Under the pieces are notes generated by a model. The model did no database searches, had not been told where the DNA came from, and worked only from the letters and a program-made list of their open reading frames with translations. Of a stretch of DNA of 64,000 nucleotides, positions 62,627-64,000 are shown one piece after another. The stretch spans positions 62,001 through 126,000 of the forward strand of contig NZ_QGNJ01000009.1 of assembly GCF_003336875.1 (NCBI RefSeq). Direction: 5' to 3'. Every line of letters starts with the position of its first letter. The first letter of the stretch is position 1. Origin of the DNA: Oleisolibacter albus. Its GTDB lineage: Bacteria > Pseudomonadota > Alphaproteobacteria > Azospirillales > Azospirillaceae. A program made the position numbers and the translations under genes.

Positions 62627-64000
62627 CTAATCCTTCAGCCGATCCAGGATGTCCTGCACCGACGGCTGCTTCTTCGGGACGTCCTGTCTGGCGGGCGGCC
62701 TGGGGGCCGCCGGTCTGGATGCCGTGGGCTTGGCGGGGGGCGGCGTGTCCGCGCCGGCCGGCTGGCGCGGCGGCTGGGCCGATACCGGCGTGGCCGCCGC
62801 GTGCCGGCCGACCCAGGCGGACAGGTCGGCCGACTGCACCTGCCGCTGCATCTCCCGCGCCGGCTCCGCCAGCGGGCCGGACAGGGTCAGGCCGAAGGCC
62901 GGCACCCCCGCCGGCTCGGCCAGCTGCACATCGGCATGGGCCTGCAGCACACGGCCGTCCAGGCGCAGGCTGCCCTCGGCCCGGATGGTCCCGGCCGGCC
63001 CCGCCAGCCGCAGATCCCGGCTGCTGGCCACGCCCTGGTCCAGGCTGAAGCGCGCCTGTCCCTGGGCGATCGGGGTCGCCCCCTGGCGCACGGCCCGGCC
63101 CAGCAGCGGCCCCAGCGCGTCGGCGCCGGTCAGGGCCGGCAGCTGGAAGGCCAGGGCCGGCAGGTCCAGGCCGGACAGCACCCCCTCACGCCAGGCCAGC
63201 GTGCCGCTGCCCGTCAGCGCCCGGACCAGGGCCGCAGGGCTGCCCCCCTCGCCCCGTCCTTCCAGCGTCAGGTCGATGCGGCCATTGACGGGCAGCAGGC
63301 CGGCACCGGCCAGCGGCGGCAGCACGGCGTCCTGCACGGCCAGTGTCCCCTCCCCGGCCAGCGGCGGCGGCGCGCCGTCCGCCACGGCCGGCTGCGACAG
63401 GCGGGCCTCGCCGCTCACCCCGCCCTCGTTCCAGCGGCCGGCCAGATCGGTGATGCCGATGGTGCCATCGGCCGCCGTCAGCCGCAGCCGCGCCGTCTCC
63501 AGCCGCTGCCCGGCCAGCACCAGCCCGTCCGCTGCCAGCGCCAGATCGGCGTGCAGCCGCCGGGTCCAGCCCAGATCCCACGGCGCGCCGGTGCGGGTCA
63601 GGGCCGGCATCAGCCGGTCCAGGTCCAGTGCCCCGGCCTGGAGCGTGCCGGTCAGCACCGGCGCGTCCGGCCGGCGGTCCAGCGCCAGATGGCCGCTGAC
63701 CGGCGTATCGAAGGCGCGGCCCTGGATCTCGGACAGGGCCGGCTGCGCCAGCGGGCCGCTCAGCACGGCATAGAGATCGAGGGCGCCCCCCGGCCCCGCC
63801 GCCGGGCTCCAGCCCGGCAGCCACAGCCGCAGCAGGTCGGCCGTGTCCGGCAGGGTCGTGCGCAGCTTGAGGTCCAGGGTCGGGGCCTCGCCCCAGGGAT
63901 CGCCGATGCCGCCGCCCAGCTGCGCCGTGCCGCCCAGCAGCCCCGCCTCCGCCGCCAGATCCAGCCGCCCGGCATCGCCGCCGAGACGGCCGGTCAGGCG
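62627..64000 (-). CDS. AsmA family protein, C-terminal part (5' end beyond window)
   Basis: The frame is open to the window edge, giving 457 C-terminal residues. It reads as an AsmA-like protein: repeated beta-strand units such as LDLDRLMPAL, GRIDLTLEGRGEGGSPAALVRALTGSGTLAWREGVLSGLDL and LLGRAVRQGATPI, followed by a Pro/Ala-rich, Lys-ended tail (about the last 75 residues) with the final PSVQDILDRLKD. AsmA-like proteins are membrane-anchored and span the periplasm to move lipids. The N-terminal membrane helix lies outside the window. It is on the same strand as bdhA, 116 bases upstream of it. Confidence 0.85.
   Translation of the reverse strand, partial: RLTGRLGGDAGRLDLAAEAGLLGGTAQLGGGIGDPWGEAPTLDLKLRTTLPDTADLLRLWLPGWSPAAGPGGALDLYAVLSGPLAQPALSEIQGRAFDTPVSGHLALDRRPDAPVLTGTLQAGALDLDRLMPALTRTGAPWDLGWTRRLHADLALAADGLVLAGQRLETARLRLTAADGTIGITDLAGRWNEGGVSGEARLSQPAVADGAPPPLAGEGTLAVQDAVLPPLAGAGLLPVNGRIDLTLEGRGEGGSPAALVRALTGSGTLAWREGVLSGLDLPALAFQLPALTGADALGPLLGRAVRQGATPIAQGQARFSLDQGVASSRDLRLAGPAGTIRAEGSLRLDGRVLQAHADVQLAEPAGVPAFGLTLSGPLAEPAREMQRQVQSADLSAWVGRHAAATPVSAQPPRQPAGADTPPPAKPTASRPAAPRPPARQDVPKKQPSVQDILDRLKD

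Overview
This 64 kb window is high-GC bacterial chromosome with almost no free space between genes. Gene content and protein style point to an alphaproteobacterium of the Rhodospirillales/Azospirillaceae type: ChpT next to a hybrid CheA, a PutR/PutA pair, a tol-pal cluster joined to ftsH-tilS and ruvCAB, DUF3553, SapC, and a DUF6502 gene with a GTG start. This placement is inferred from gene content and was not tested by any search. I saw no tRNA, rRNA, insertion sequence, prophage or CRISPR array. The content is mostly housekeeping, with a few poorly understood genes between.

Layout. 1-5.9 kb: a hybrid chemotaxis kinase cheA (cut by the window edge), chpT, a DUF3553 gene, moaA and nadK. 5.9-10.5 kb: an N-formylglutamate amidohydrolase-like gene divergent from an AstE/AspA-like zinc hydrolase, then a 590-residue protein of unknown function and creA. 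10.7-20.5 kb: a band-7/NfeD pair, a small HRDC protein, an outer-membrane barrel, a DUF6502 gene coupled to a small secreted GGTG-motif protein, SapC, a LysR regulator, topoisomerase IB, a secreted hypothetical and a Leu/Phe-type dehydrogenase. 20.7-27.5 kb: a membrane-anchored peptidoglycan-binding protein, a REC-Hpt protein tail-to-tail with an OmpR-type regulator, then putA and putR (proline catabolism). 27.6-36 kb: a DUF4261-like protein, a flavoprotein, a 121-residue chemoreceptor-tip protein, the serA-serC pair (serine synthesis) and a paralogue of the 590-residue unknown protein. 35.5-43 kb: GNAT-PhzF-GNAT divergent from a MocR regulator, a methyltransferase, DUF6702 and an M1 peptidase.

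43-64 kb is one long minus-strand block of core genes: DUF3293-thiD, glmM, folP, ftsH, tilS, cpoB, pal, tolB, tolA, tolR, tolQ, ybgC, ruvB, ruvA, a vapBC toxin-antitoxin pair, ruvC, yebC, then a patatin-like lipase, 3-hydroxybutyrate dehydrogenase and the end of an AsmA-like gene. Many neighbours overlap by 4-11 bases, which suggests translational coupling.

The points most worth a second look are: (1) the two ~590-residue proteins at 8.1-9.8 kb and 33.7-35.4 kb, which resemble each other but no family I recognise; (2) vapBC placed inside the ruv operon with vapC overlapping ruvA; (3) the free-standing chemoreceptor signalling tip; (4) the DUF6502/GGTG pair below two matching palindromes; (5) in-frame 15-base tandem repeats in three unrelated genes within 3.5 kb, plus non-coding tandem repeats elsewhere; (6) a leader hairpin before serC that could be the alphaproteobacterial serC RNA motif.
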